Source: Dissophora ornata (taxonomy: Eukaryota > Mortierellomycota > Mortierellomycetes > Mortierellales > Mortierellaceae). Taken from it: DNA of 20,128 nucleotides. The notes beneath the pieces were generated by a model. The model worked only from the letters and a program-made list of their open reading frames with translations, made no database searches and was not told where the DNA came from. This document shows, in pieces, positions 10,027 to 18,283 of the stretch. Every line of letters begins with the position of its first letter. Position 1 is the stretch's first letter. The stretch lies in the NCBI GenBank assembly GCA_025201705.1, contig MU617179.1, forward strand, positions 1 to 20,128. Direction: 5' to 3'. Both the position numbers and the translations under genes were made by a program.

Positions 10027-10560
10027 ATGCGTGCCTGGTCTACTCCTTTCCTCCGCCCCATGGCCCCCTTCCTTGTCGGCGGCGCCGTCACATTCTACAT
10101 TATCAACAGCGCACAGGAGGCCATGTTGAAGAGTACGTGAAATTCTTGTCGCAGAAAAAGTGCATCACAGCGTCATAAACAACAAGGAATAGAGAAGTCC
10201 TCCGCCCATGAAGGGTCGAAATCAGGAGTCATTCTCACAGCATTGAGTGAATATCGGATTATGAACGACACTCCAGCTCTACTTCTGGACTCGGGGAAAG
10301 AGCGTGTCCTGAATTCTTCCGGGCACGTCATACGTCTTGACGCAGAGCGCGAAGCTGACTCAAAATTGTGTTCAAATAGGTGAAATGTACAAGGACGATC
10401 CTCGCAACCCTCGTTGCAAGTACTCTAAATGAATGCAATCATATAGCCCGGCGCCTCGTGAATTATTCCGCAATAATCGCAATGCATTTTTTTAACCACC
10501 ATTTATCTCTTCTGTTAATGTCCGGCAGTCACCGGGAAGAAGGATGACCACAAGCACTAA
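10027..10560 (+). CDS. ATP18: Mitochondrial F1Fo ATP synthase subunit j (Atp18-like)
   Basis: A small inner-membrane subunit of the peripheral Fo sector of ATP synthase. Exon 1 (10027-10132) encodes MRAWSTPFLRPMAPFLVGGA, then VTFYIINSAQEAMLK, resembling yeast Atp18: a W-x-TP-(IF)-L-(KR)-P start and one membrane segment (about 13-30). Exon 2 from 10380 adds SEMYKDDPRNP, matching the conserved DPRNP end of the family. The 3' end is ambiguous. A donor at 10413 joined to an acceptor at 10528 gives 56 residues ending LTGKKDDHKH (stop 10558-10560). Reading straight through gives 52 residues ending RCKYSK at TGA 10430-10432. The first is preferred because the second intron has a pyrimidine-rich 3' end and the Lys/His tail is family-like, but its donor GTTGCA is weak. 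Too short to stand out as an open frame. Confidence 0.8.
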
Positions 10561-10975
10561 GTTCCATAGATCCACCACCTATTCGCACAGGATAACGAAT
10601 TAAAGTAACCCTGAGCCAACTCATTGGACTTGTGCGTGTCGCGTTTGTGCCATGCTATATAAAAGACACGGCATTAGTTGCGAGAAGGCGTAAACCCTTG
10701 AAAGCACTTACGCAGGATGATCTTACTAGGATCATATATTTCCCACTTGAATATCGTCAATCAAAGACAACCCCAACAGCCCAAAATGCGCTACAGGCCA
10801 AGACGATGTTTGCGCATCCCGCAGATGTCTGTACTGGATCCATTGCCCCTTAAGAAGCCGTTTGTTTTGATTTTTCGCAGCAACGCACGAGAGGGGTTTT
10901 GAGGCAATGAATCAATTTAGGACGTTTGATTCCATTACTCCATCCTTGCTTGCCATCCGCCGCATCATCATCACC
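10561..10975 (+). other. ATP18-eIF3k intergenic region with TATA box and two small inverted repeats
   Basis: These 415 bp lie between two tandem plus-strand genes. They contain a canonical TATATAAAAG, two 6-bp inverted repeats just downstream, and a TTTGTTTTGATTTTTCGCAG stretch at 10861-10880 that looks like a splice acceptor and may mark a 5' UTR intron of eIF3k. The short open frames here (10632-10853, 10717-10902) resemble nothing known. Confidence 0.5.
10656..10665 (+). promoter_or_regulatory. Canonical TATA box (TATATAAAAG)
   Basis: TATATAAAAG is a strong TATA element. It lies 311 bp upstream of the eIF3k start, which implies either a long leader (possibly spliced at the acceptor-like site ending 10880) or a separate short transcript. 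Confidence 0.45.
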
Positions 10976-12253
10976 ATGACCCGCGTCTCCAACACCCCTG
11001 CGTCCCGCCCTGAGGTCATCCAGTCCCTTATCGATGGAGTCGACAGATACAACCCTGACAACGTCTCCATTCTTGAGGAGTATCTGGCCACGCAGTGCAC
11101 CAACAAGGAGTGCGATACCCTGGCTAACCTTGCCATCCTCAAGCTGTAAGGGAGACGCTAAAGCGCTGGATAGATAGATCTGAGCAACATTCAGTATGGC
11201 GATGACTCGGGCGCCATTCAGTATAGCTGGATAATTCTGAGGAACCGTGGTCGCACCCAACAGACTGGAAACGGCGTCTTCTCCTTTTGAACTTGAAACT
11301 CGACTCGCATAGATGACATTGTAGCTGGGTTCGACAGACGTCGACTACTGCACAGTGCATCCCACATGTAGCCATTGAAGACAGCACTACACCTCGAGAA
11401 GACCATTCGACCAAAACCCGTTTAGCTATCTACCTTTGTGGCCTGATCTGTTTTCTGCAATCTACTAAGCCATTAATCTATTGTTGCAACGAAACGATAG
11501 GTACCAGTTCAACGCCCACTTGATTAACGACCAGGTCGTCAACAACATTCTGGTCAAGGCCTTGACAACATTGCCTGAGCCTGACTTCAACTTGTGCTTG
11601 TACCTCTTGAACGAGCAGATGGTCAATGAGGAACCCGTTGTCCGTCTTGTTGCCCTCCAGGATTTACTCGAGCAGGCACGATATGCTGACTTCTGGAAGG
11701 CTTATGAGGGCGACGACATTTACAAGGAGTTGACCGCTGAAGTTCTTGGGTTCGAGGATTCAATTCGCGCCAGTACGTATCTTACCGTCTTGGTGGAAGT
11801 GATTGGAACGCCTGGACTTGATTCAAAAAGTAATAGATCGGATTTCGGTAGCTAATCCAGGGATTCTTTGCTTGATCTTTTACTTTTCGTGTATTTTGAT
11901 CAGATATTGCCAGCGCTGTCGCCATGACCTTCCAGTCGATCGAGCTTGAGAGCTTGCAGGCATATGTTCACTTGAAGGGCCAAGCTTTGGCAGACTTTGT
12001 CAAGGCACAGGGATGGACCGAGGCCAATGGTGTTGTCGCTATCCCAGTCAACAAGGATAACGAGGCCAAGACCACTGTCTTGACTGAGAACATCAAGTTT
12101 GAGCGTACGTATTGGATCTGCTGTTTTAATGCAATGGGTGTACGTGTCTAAATTATACTAGAAACCCTGTCTAACAATCTGTGTTGTCGTCAATGGTTTG
12201 CACCTGCCCAAATAGAGCTGACCAAGATCATTGGACACTCGAACGATGCATAG
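10976..12253 (+). CDS. EIF3K: Eukaryotic translation initiation factor 3 subunit K
   Basis: A PCI/winged-helix subunit of the eIF3 scaffold that helps assemble the 43S preinitiation complex. Four exons, 10976-11145, 11501-11772, 11904-12104 and 12216-12253, join in phase to 226 residues (human 218). Family landmarks are the near N-terminal GVDRYNPDNVSILEEYL, ANLAILKLYQFNAHLINDQV spanning the first splice junction, ALTTLPEPDFNLCLYLLNEQ, and GFEDSIRANIASAVAMTFQS spanning the second. The C-terminal third (AYVHLKGQALADFVKAQGW) aligns with the winged-helix part. An in-frame ATG at 10907 would add 23 residues, but family length and the CACCATG context favour 10976. Baker's yeast lacks this subunit, so its presence points to a fuller eIF3. 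Confidence 0.94.
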
Positions 12254-12797
12254 AGAGTGGTAGATGGATCGAAAGCAACTGAGGATAATAAAAACCCATG
12301 TAAACTGTATTTTATTTCGAAGGAGGGAGTCGCATCAAAGACGGTGGTCGCATGGCTGATCTTGGTTGGAGAGCGAAAGTGGCAGCGTGGGAAGGCAATG
12401 ACGAAGAGGCTGTGCGTACATCATGCCGGGCTGTTGTACAGGCACTGCTGCAGTCTGAGTATGGGTCAAGGCTCACCAAGTCGGTGTTGTCAGAGGCACC
12501 AAAAAACCGATCGGCGCATCCAGTACCGTTCGGCTGAAACTTGTCCCTTGCCGCCAGCCAACTTGTCAGTAACAACTCACAATGGGCTGTGTGGTCTTTT
12601 CGCTCTGTTCGGACACGCCCTTTATTTTCTTGGCTGCCTTCTCCCCCCCTTTCTTTTTTGTCTCTTCCCTCACCATTCCTCCTCTTCTAACCCCTTCGTC
12701 CCACCCGCCCTTTCTTTTGGCCAGCTTCAGTCTTACCGTATTGCCGTGAACTTGCAGCGAGAGATATACTTCAGCAAAATATCGACCAAGAATAAGA
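12254..12797 (+). other. eIF3k 3' UTR and TLC-gene promoter
   Basis: This 544-bp spacer holds a poly(A) signal near its left end and a pyrimidine-rich tract at about 12640-12720 on the right, in the position of a promoter/leader for the TLC-domain gene. Open frames crossing it (for example 12257-12817) have no recognisable composition. No gene is supported. Confidence 0.5.
12287..12292 (+). terminator. Poly(A) signal AATAAA of eIF3k
   Basis: AATAAA lies 34 nt past the eIF3k stop codon. Confidence 0.6.
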
Positions 12798-14233
12798 ATG
12801 AGCGCCGGCATACTTGACTCTCTTGGCTTGGCGATGTTAAGCAACCACTGGACGACGCTTCTTGGCTCCGCCATCGCCTGCAATTTCATTGTGCAACTCT
12901 CACAGCTGATCAGCCCACAGCTATTCCCAGGCACCTACCCAAAGCTGCAAGGCGCAAAGAAGCTCAACTGGGATGGTATTACAACTTTTATTCGCAAGAG
13001 TCAGATGAGGACAAATTCATCCCATCTCATCCTTACTCACTCAACATTTTCAACATTACTCCCACCTCGACATAGTCCATGTGGTGTCATCGGTCCATGC
13101 AATCTCCATTGTCATACTCTCAGCCCCTCTATTATGGAACGAGACACTTATGAAGGACAAGGTCTTTGGCTATGACTATTATGCTGGCCAAGTCTATGCC
13201 GTCGCTTGCGGGTAATAAGAATATCCGACTGGACTGCAGAATACCATTGTCAGTTGACTGCTTTATCCTTGTGTGGGTTTCGTTCTTGAAGGATGAAGGT
13301 CTGATAGTCCAGATCGATCATCATTTCGCTCAAAAAAAAAAAAAGAAAAGGGTTCAGCACCTCCATACCCTAATTTAAGTTTTGTCAAACAAAAAAAGGA
13401 AAAAATGGTTGGGGAGGGGGGACGTAATTTGATCGATTGGTTGCAGGCGGTCTGTGTGCTTTTACAATTGTCAACCCAAATACTTCAATGACTAATGCCA
13501 ATTTGAATTTCTACCGGTCTAGATACTTCTTGTGGGACACAATCCACAGCATTCGGCATTTTAAGGCGTTCGGGATCGGATTCGTCTTCCACGGATTCTG
13601 CTCCTTCAGCGTTTTTATTCTTGGTTTCGTAAGGACATTCTTCGCGTCATCATCTGCAACGGCATCGCGGCCAGAATGTGGTCAAAGTACAAATGTTAAA
13701 AACTATCCAAACGTTCTTTCATGTCGAGATAGAGACCGTTCCTCCAGTACTATGGGAGCGTTTTTTTGATGTTTGAGCTGAGCACTCCATTCCTCAACAT
13801 CCATTGGTTCATGGTAGGAAAATAGGCACTGAAAAAACAAACAACGACAACATTCTGACTGGACTTTTTTTTTCCGCTAACATAAACCATGGTTCGTTAA
13901 TCACCATAGGACAAGCTGGGCATGACAGGAACTATCTACCAACTCATCAACGGCGTCATTCTGTTGGCAGTCTTCCTTTGCGCCAGGATCATCTTTGGCG
14001 TGTACATGTCTTACTACACCTATATCCAAGTCATGACCGTCGTGGACCGAGTTCCAATGCATCTCATCGTAATCTACTCCGCCGCAAACGTGGTTCTGAA
14101 CACTCTCAACCTATACTGGTTCTACAAGATGATCGAGTCTCTCGTGAAGCGCTTCAAGCCAAGCAAGGGTGGTAAGAGCAGCCAACAGGAACGCGTAGCA
14201 GAAGGCACGCGCAAGGGCAAATTTGCGGACTAA
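12798..14233 (+). CDS. TLC-domain membrane protein, TLCD4/TMEM56-like
   Basis: A multi-pass membrane protein of the TRAM-LAG1-CLN8 superfamily, whose members act in lipid synthesis or sensing; the substrate of the TLCD4 branch is not established. Five exons, 12798-12975, 13076-13211, 13523-13628, 13733-13813 and 13910-14233, join in phase to 274 residues (human TLCD4 263). The N-terminal part reads LSNHWTTLLGSAIACNFIVQ then ISPQLFPGTYPKL. The core WDVHVVSSVHAISIVILS, ACGYFLWDTIHSIRHF, HGFCSFSVFILGFRPFLQYY and FELSTPFLNIHWFMDKLG matches TLC order; several of these only appear across splice junctions. A last hydrophobic hairpin is followed by a basic tail (KRFKPSKGGK). About six membrane segments are expected. 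Intron 2 (311 nt) has a CTAAT branch-like site 28 nt before its acceptor. Confidence 0.88.
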
Positions 14234-14321
14234 GCGAGGACCCCTTGCTTCCCACGACTCTATCTCTAGTCCCATTACTCCTTAGAGGTTGCCTACATAT
14301 ACTTTTCTTTATTCTCAAGAC

Positions 14322-14327
14322 AATAAA
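14322..14327 (+). terminator. Poly(A) signal AATAAA of the TLC-domain gene
   Basis: AATAAA lies 89 nt past the stop codon, with an A-rich stretch directly downstream. Confidence 0.6.
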
Positions 14328-14364
14328 ACGTATCTCAGTAAAAAAAAAATTGAAGTGAAGATTC

Positions 14365-14367
<3 letters not shown>

Positions 14368-14441
<74 letters not shown>
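14368..14441 (+). repeat. Homopolymer A(74)
   Basis: An uninterrupted run of 74 A starts 41 nt after the upstream gene's AATAAA and ends 105 nt before the THYN1 ATG. A shorter copy of its left edge (CAGT followed by ten A) lies 28 nt upstream at 14336-14349. Poly(dA:dT) tracts exclude nucleosomes, so it may help open the THYN1 promoter; the exact length may be an assembly estimate. Confidence 0.95.
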
Positions 14442-14442
<1 letters not shown>

Positions 14443-14546
14443 CGCCACCAATTATATGCATCATGTGATCAGCTCAGAGTCAACCTGAAGTTCGAATCCT
14501 TTCATCGCAGCATTCGCACAACCTCAACACGCGTTAATTTGCACCA

Positions 14547-15624
14547 ATGGCAACCAGATCAAAAAGGCGCGTCAAGGAAGCAGACGTTTCAAAAATTCAA
14601 GTACGTTTTTTTTTTCAACTTTCTTCATTCGCACAAAAAAGCCCCAGCCTTGTCCTCCTCCTCCTCCTCCTTTTGAAAATGAACTCCATACGACGCTGTA
14701 TTCTCTATGCTAAACCAAACATCCCACTTTATGTCCCACACTACATCCAGGCCACCGACCCACCCTTGATAAGGGCAAAACGAGTAAAAACAAGCGAAAA
14801 AAATGAAACAGTGGAACCTGTAAAGACAAAGGCAAAAGGAAAGTCAAAGAGCGCCGCCAAGAACGCCGGAGAGGACAAAGTAACCGAGGCGGCCTCGAGC
14901 GAAAAGCCGACACCAGTGGCAGCCTCGGAAGCTGTACACCTCAATCCGGACGGCCACCGAACAAGTGTGTGGCTGATGAAATCTGAGCCAGACACGTTCA
15001 GTATTGAGGATTTGATCAAAGCGAAGGACTCGACTTCACATTGGGATGGCGTTGTAAGTCACTTTCTCTCTCCCCCCGCCTTTGAAATCGTACTCGTCAA
15101 ACTGGAGGTTGGATAAGATTTCTAATGCAACCATTGTGTTCCTTGGGATAGAGGAACCATGAAGCGAAAAACTTGATGAAGAACAGTATGAGAGTCGGTG
15201 ATCAAGTACTGTTCTATCATTCCAATACAAAGGAGCCAGGCATCGTGGGTAAGGAACGTTGTCAACCATTGCCAATCGCCGTGTATCACTGAAAAAAAAC
15301 GCTGTTGAATCTACTTACTTATTTAAGCTTCTCTCAGCGTTAGCCAAGATTACAAGAGAGGCGTATCCAGACCATACAGCATTCGACCCCAAGAGTGAAT
15401 ACTACGATGGGAAATCATCCAAAGACAACCCTCGTTGGCTTATGGTCGATGTAAAATTCGACCGCATGCTTAAGAGGGTTCTAACACTGAAGGAGCTACA
15501 GCAGTACAAGGACAGTGATCTAAGCGGCATGAAGCTGCTTAACCGAGGTCGCCTTTCAGTGCAGCCTGTTTCTGATGCCGAAACGAGCTTCATTCTGACA
15601 CTGGAGAAGAAAAAGGAACCGTAG
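14547..15624 (+). CDS. THYN1: EVE-domain protein, thymocyte nuclear protein 1 (THYN1) family
   Basis: EVE domains belong to the PUA-like fold and bind modified bases; animal THYN1 has been linked to 5-hydroxymethylcytosine reading. Four exons, 14547-14600, 14751-15053, 15152-15248 and 15338-15624, join in phase to 246 residues (human about 225). The first 89 residues are Lys/Glu/Ala-rich and disordered, with likely nuclear targeting ([20 protein letters not shown]). The EVE domain spans about 90-240: [15 protein letters not shown], then [15 protein letters not shown] across a splice junction, [50 protein letters not shown] and [11 protein letters not shown]. These match the human protein closely. 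The WDGVRN..A and FYHSN..EPGI segments line the ligand pocket in the family. The 3' end faces the TSTD2-like gene across only 81 bp. Confidence 0.93.
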
Positions 15625-15674
15625 AGAATAGAGAATGGCAGAGAACGCGAGCGTACTTGAGTTTGTGCGCAATG

Positions 15675-15680
15675 AATAAA
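15675..15680 (+). terminator. Poly(A) signal AATAAA of THYN1
   Basis: AATAAA lies 51 nt past the THYN1 stop and within 30 nt of the stop codon of the opposing gene. Confidence 0.6.
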
Positions 15681-15692
15681 AAAGAGTTTCCA

Positions 15693-15698
15693 TTTATT
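15693..15698 (-). terminator. Poly(A) signal AATAAA of the TSTD2/TrhO-like gene
   Basis: Plus-strand TTTATT (AATAAA on the minus strand) lies 8 nt past the stop codon at 15706, so the 3' UTR must be very short and must overlap the THYN1 poly(A) region. Confidence 0.55.
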
Positions 15699-15705
15699 TT
15701 TCGCT

Positions 15706-17280
15706 TTATGCAGCTTTTGGAATTTCTGGCACCAACAGTGGCCCCGGTCTGACTTGCGCGTGATAATCATAAGGCTTTGAGATGGCAGGACCGCTGCCTG
15801 TCTCGACCGCATGATGACATTCAGGACCGCAGGTATTGCTCCACTTTTGACTACAGCTGGGGCATTGGATGAAGAGCAGGTGGCATCGCGTGTTGGCGCA
15901 GTTTGTGATATCATCGTGTGGCGTATGGCATTGGTGACAGGTGCTGATCACATCATTTGTAATACGTTCGCCCCGCCTTCCGTCAAACGTGAAATTCTTG
16001 CCTACAAAGTGAGATTTGACCTCGGGGTTCGATTTGATGTAACGACCGTAGCTCGTGATGCCTCCTTTGAGCTGTTGGAATACACGATTGTGAATAGAGA
16101 CCATTAGTAAATAATAAAACTTTTAGAAATAAACCATTCCAAAATGCGATTGCATACCATTTTGACGTCCTTGAAACCTTTTTGCTTGAGGTATCGCCCA
16201 GAGATACTACAGCGAATGCCTCCTGTGCACACCATCATGACTTCTTCAGATTTGTCTCTTCCTTCCAAAAGTTCGTCCAAGAGATCCATGTTTTGCCTAA
16301 AGGTGGTGCAATCCATTTTGACCGCCGTCTTGAACGTCCCAACCTCGCTAAACGCGGTCGAAATTACCCGCAAAATTTACATCTTGGCGTTAGAACTCGC
16401 AAAGTTGTAAACATCAAACAAACAGAGGATTGTCCTAAATACTACACGCTTACTTTTCAAAGTGATTGCGCATGTCCACCAGCAGTGCCTTGTCTCCAAC
16501 TTGATCCAGCCTAGCGTGGAATTCCTCCGGCTCCAAGTACTGAGGAGCCTTCGAGTCCTGAACATCCCATGCGCCTAATCGTCCGTCCGCCACCAATTGC
16601 TTTTTCACTGCCACCTTCAGTTTCCTAAACACTCGCTCCCCGGGCTGCTCGCACGAAAAATTCCAGATCGCCCCATCAGGACCTTTGCCGAATCGATCCT
16701 GCACCAGCTGTTGCAACGATGTCTGAAGATCTTTCAAATGCTCCACTGGAGTGCACAAGTGAAGATTAATCCCATCTTTAGCAAGATAGATCCGCCCTGT
16801 GATGTTGAACGGCACCAGTTGAAGAAAGATCTCGTCCCGAAGGCCCTCGAGTTGATCCTCAGGGATTGGCGTGATGGTGTAGAATGTCAGGGTTTGATGC
16901 TTTTGTTCCGGCGGCGCAGGGCCTGGAGGGGTATATCGGCTCGGATATATTTTTCGAGCAACTGGATCTTGATCTGCCACTGCCGCTTGAGAATAGTTCT
17001 GACGGACAATGTTATAACATGCTAGATCAATTATCTCGCTTCCTACTGACGCACGAAGATTCGAGGCGGGGTGGCGGTGGTGTTGGTGTTGTTGTTGTGA
17101 GCGTAGACCCGACCATGTTCTGCTGAAACTGGGTTTGGTTCCTGAGGACAACCAACGGCTCTGAAGAGGTTCCAGAGTGCGCTGGGGTGGTTTTAATTCC
17201 AATGGCTTGCTAATGAGATTTGACAGCTGGCGCAATGTTGACTTGAGGTCTGGTCTAGACACCTGTCTGCATGTCGCCAT
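15706..17280 (-). CDS. Rhodanese-domain protein, TrhO/UPF0176 tRNA uridine-34 hydroxylase family (TSTD2-like)
   Basis: Bacterial TrhO makes 5-hydroxyuridine at tRNA position 34; the eukaryotic counterpart is TSTD2. Three minus-strand exons, 17280-16454, 16347-16158 and 16071-15706, join in phase to 460 residues. The N-terminal 60 residues are rich in Arg, Ser and Leu, like a mitochondrial transit peptide. The UPF0176 N-terminal domain spans about 129-225 (TGRIYLAKDGINLHL). The rhodanese domain spans about 245-355, with LVDMRNHFENEVG across intron 1, the active-site loop VCTGGIRC (Cys316, Cys322), and GFKDVKMLKGGITSYG across intron 2. A C-terminal Cys-rich cluster follows (CHQCHTPH, NCANTRCHLLFIQCPSC), probably zinc-binding and family-typical. 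An in-frame ATG at 17355 would add 25 residues (MFFFVFRLF..); 17280 is preferred for the transit-like start. Confidence 0.9.
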
Positions 17281-17891
17281 GATGCGTTGTTGATTTTGGA
17301 AGACGGGAAAAAGAGAGAGATCAGATTGAAACAATCGGAAAACAAAAAAAAACATGGCGTAAAATAAGGAAATAAGGTTTACTGTTGCTTGACTACGGAA
17401 ACCCCTAGGACCCTTTGACTTTTCATTCCAAACAAGCAAAGCGATATGCACGCGCGAAAAAAAAAATCACAGGAACCTTCGGTTCTCAGCGGCAGAAATG
17501 TGGGGCGATTTGGACTATTGCCCTGTGAATTCCTCTTAAGGGAGCTTGGGCGCCGTGGCAAGTTCATATTACAGGGCCATGTTGGCACACCAATGTATCT
17601 CGAGGCATTGTTTCGATAAAATGTGTTGGTAGTTTTGACCGGCCCCTGTTGCCTGCAACACTTTGCGCAACAGTGGCACACGCCAGTACGCTTTTGAGTA
17701 TGCTCATCTGGGTATTAAAAAAAAAGCCCATCTTAGTTCATACGGATGAAGAACAAAATCCATCGGTTCAGTTCCGCAGAACCAGCTTTGTTTCACGCGC
17801 AAAAGAAAACGTCCGTCATTGCTTGCATTGGAGTGCTCGAGTTCCAAAAAACAAGAGTCTCCTTCTCCTTTCCGGAAAAAAGGAAAAGATA
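17281..17891. other. Spacer between the TSTD2-like gene and tRNA-Glu
   Basis: This 611-bp stretch contains the promoter and leader of the minus-strand TSTD2-like gene and the 3' flank of the tRNA. A short inverted repeat, CTGTTGC (17647-17653) with GCAACAG, occurs near 17650-17672. No open frame resembles a known protein. Confidence 0.5.
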
Positions 17892-17963
17892 TTCCCAGTC
17901 CGGGGATCGAACCCGGGCCTTGTCGGTGAGAGCGACAAATCCTGACCACTGGACCAACTAGGA
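17892..17963 (-). tRNA. tRNA-Glu (anticodon CTC)
   Basis: The minus strand folds as a 72-nt cloverleaf without intron. The acceptor stem is TCCTAGT with ACTGGGA (one G-T pair), followed by discriminator A. The D arm contains GGTCCAGTGGTCAGGA. The anticodon stem is TGTCG with CGACA around loop CTCTCAC, so the anticodon is CTC, reading GAG. The T arm is CCCGG GTTCGAT CCCCGG-like and supplies the Pol III B box. The TCC start and CTC loop are typical of eukaryotic tRNA-Glu. Downstream on the minus strand, TTTT at 17886-17883 and a longer T run near 17880-17875 serve as Pol III terminators. No CCA is encoded, as expected for a nuclear gene. Confidence 0.95.
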
Positions 17964-18283
17964 AGTTGTTTGATGAAAGCTTCGAATCTAAAAACTACAT
18001 AATTCCGCTCGTCCATTTCACGTGATTCACAGCGGCACCGGCTGAGCACGTGATATTAATGTGAGTCACGTGTATCGACCGCTATTAATAATATTTTTAA
18101 TTTGCTCATTTCCCTCTTTTCATCATCTTGACATCGTCGATCTTACCTCACAGCTTCAATCCACTTCACAACACGACAAACTTATTGCTTCCCCGCAACA
18201 GCATTCTCCAAGCAACATAAAAAAAAATCCCCCCCCCCAGCTCCCACTTTTTCCACACCGCTCAGCGAAGACAGCAAACCAAC
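17964..18283 (+). promoter_or_regulatory. Antizyme promoter/5' UTR with three CACGTG boxes
   Basis: This 320-bp spacer lies between the 5' end of the tRNA-Glu gene and the antizyme start. CACGTG occurs at 18019-18024, 18047-18052 and 18067-18072. An AT-rich stretch (18083-18100) and a C-rich run (18231-18239) follow. CACGTG is the core site for bHLH factors of the Cbf1, Pho4 and SREBP type. Nothing coding is seen. Confidence 0.5.

Larger units (their letters stand above)
14234..14546 (+). other. TLC-gene 3' UTR and THYN1 promoter, with long poly(A) tract
   Basis: The 313-bp spacer holds a poly(A) signal, an A74 run and about 105 bp of proximal THYN1 promoter. No gene is seen. Confidence 0.6.

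Noticed and set aside
10656..10880. U6 or other Pol III small RNA gene downstream of the TATA box
   Set aside because: The sequence after the TATA box lacks U6, U4, U5 or RNase P/MRP landmarks and has no clear internal A and B boxes.
14341..14441. Poly(A) run as the tail of a retroposed copy of the TLC-domain gene
   Set aside because: That gene retains four introns, so it is not a processed copy, and no clear target-site duplication brackets a gene-length insert.
17647..17672. CTGTTGC/GCAACAG inverted repeat
   Set aside because: Only 7 bp with a 12-nt loop, at no meaningful position relative to the neighbouring genes; it is within chance expectation.
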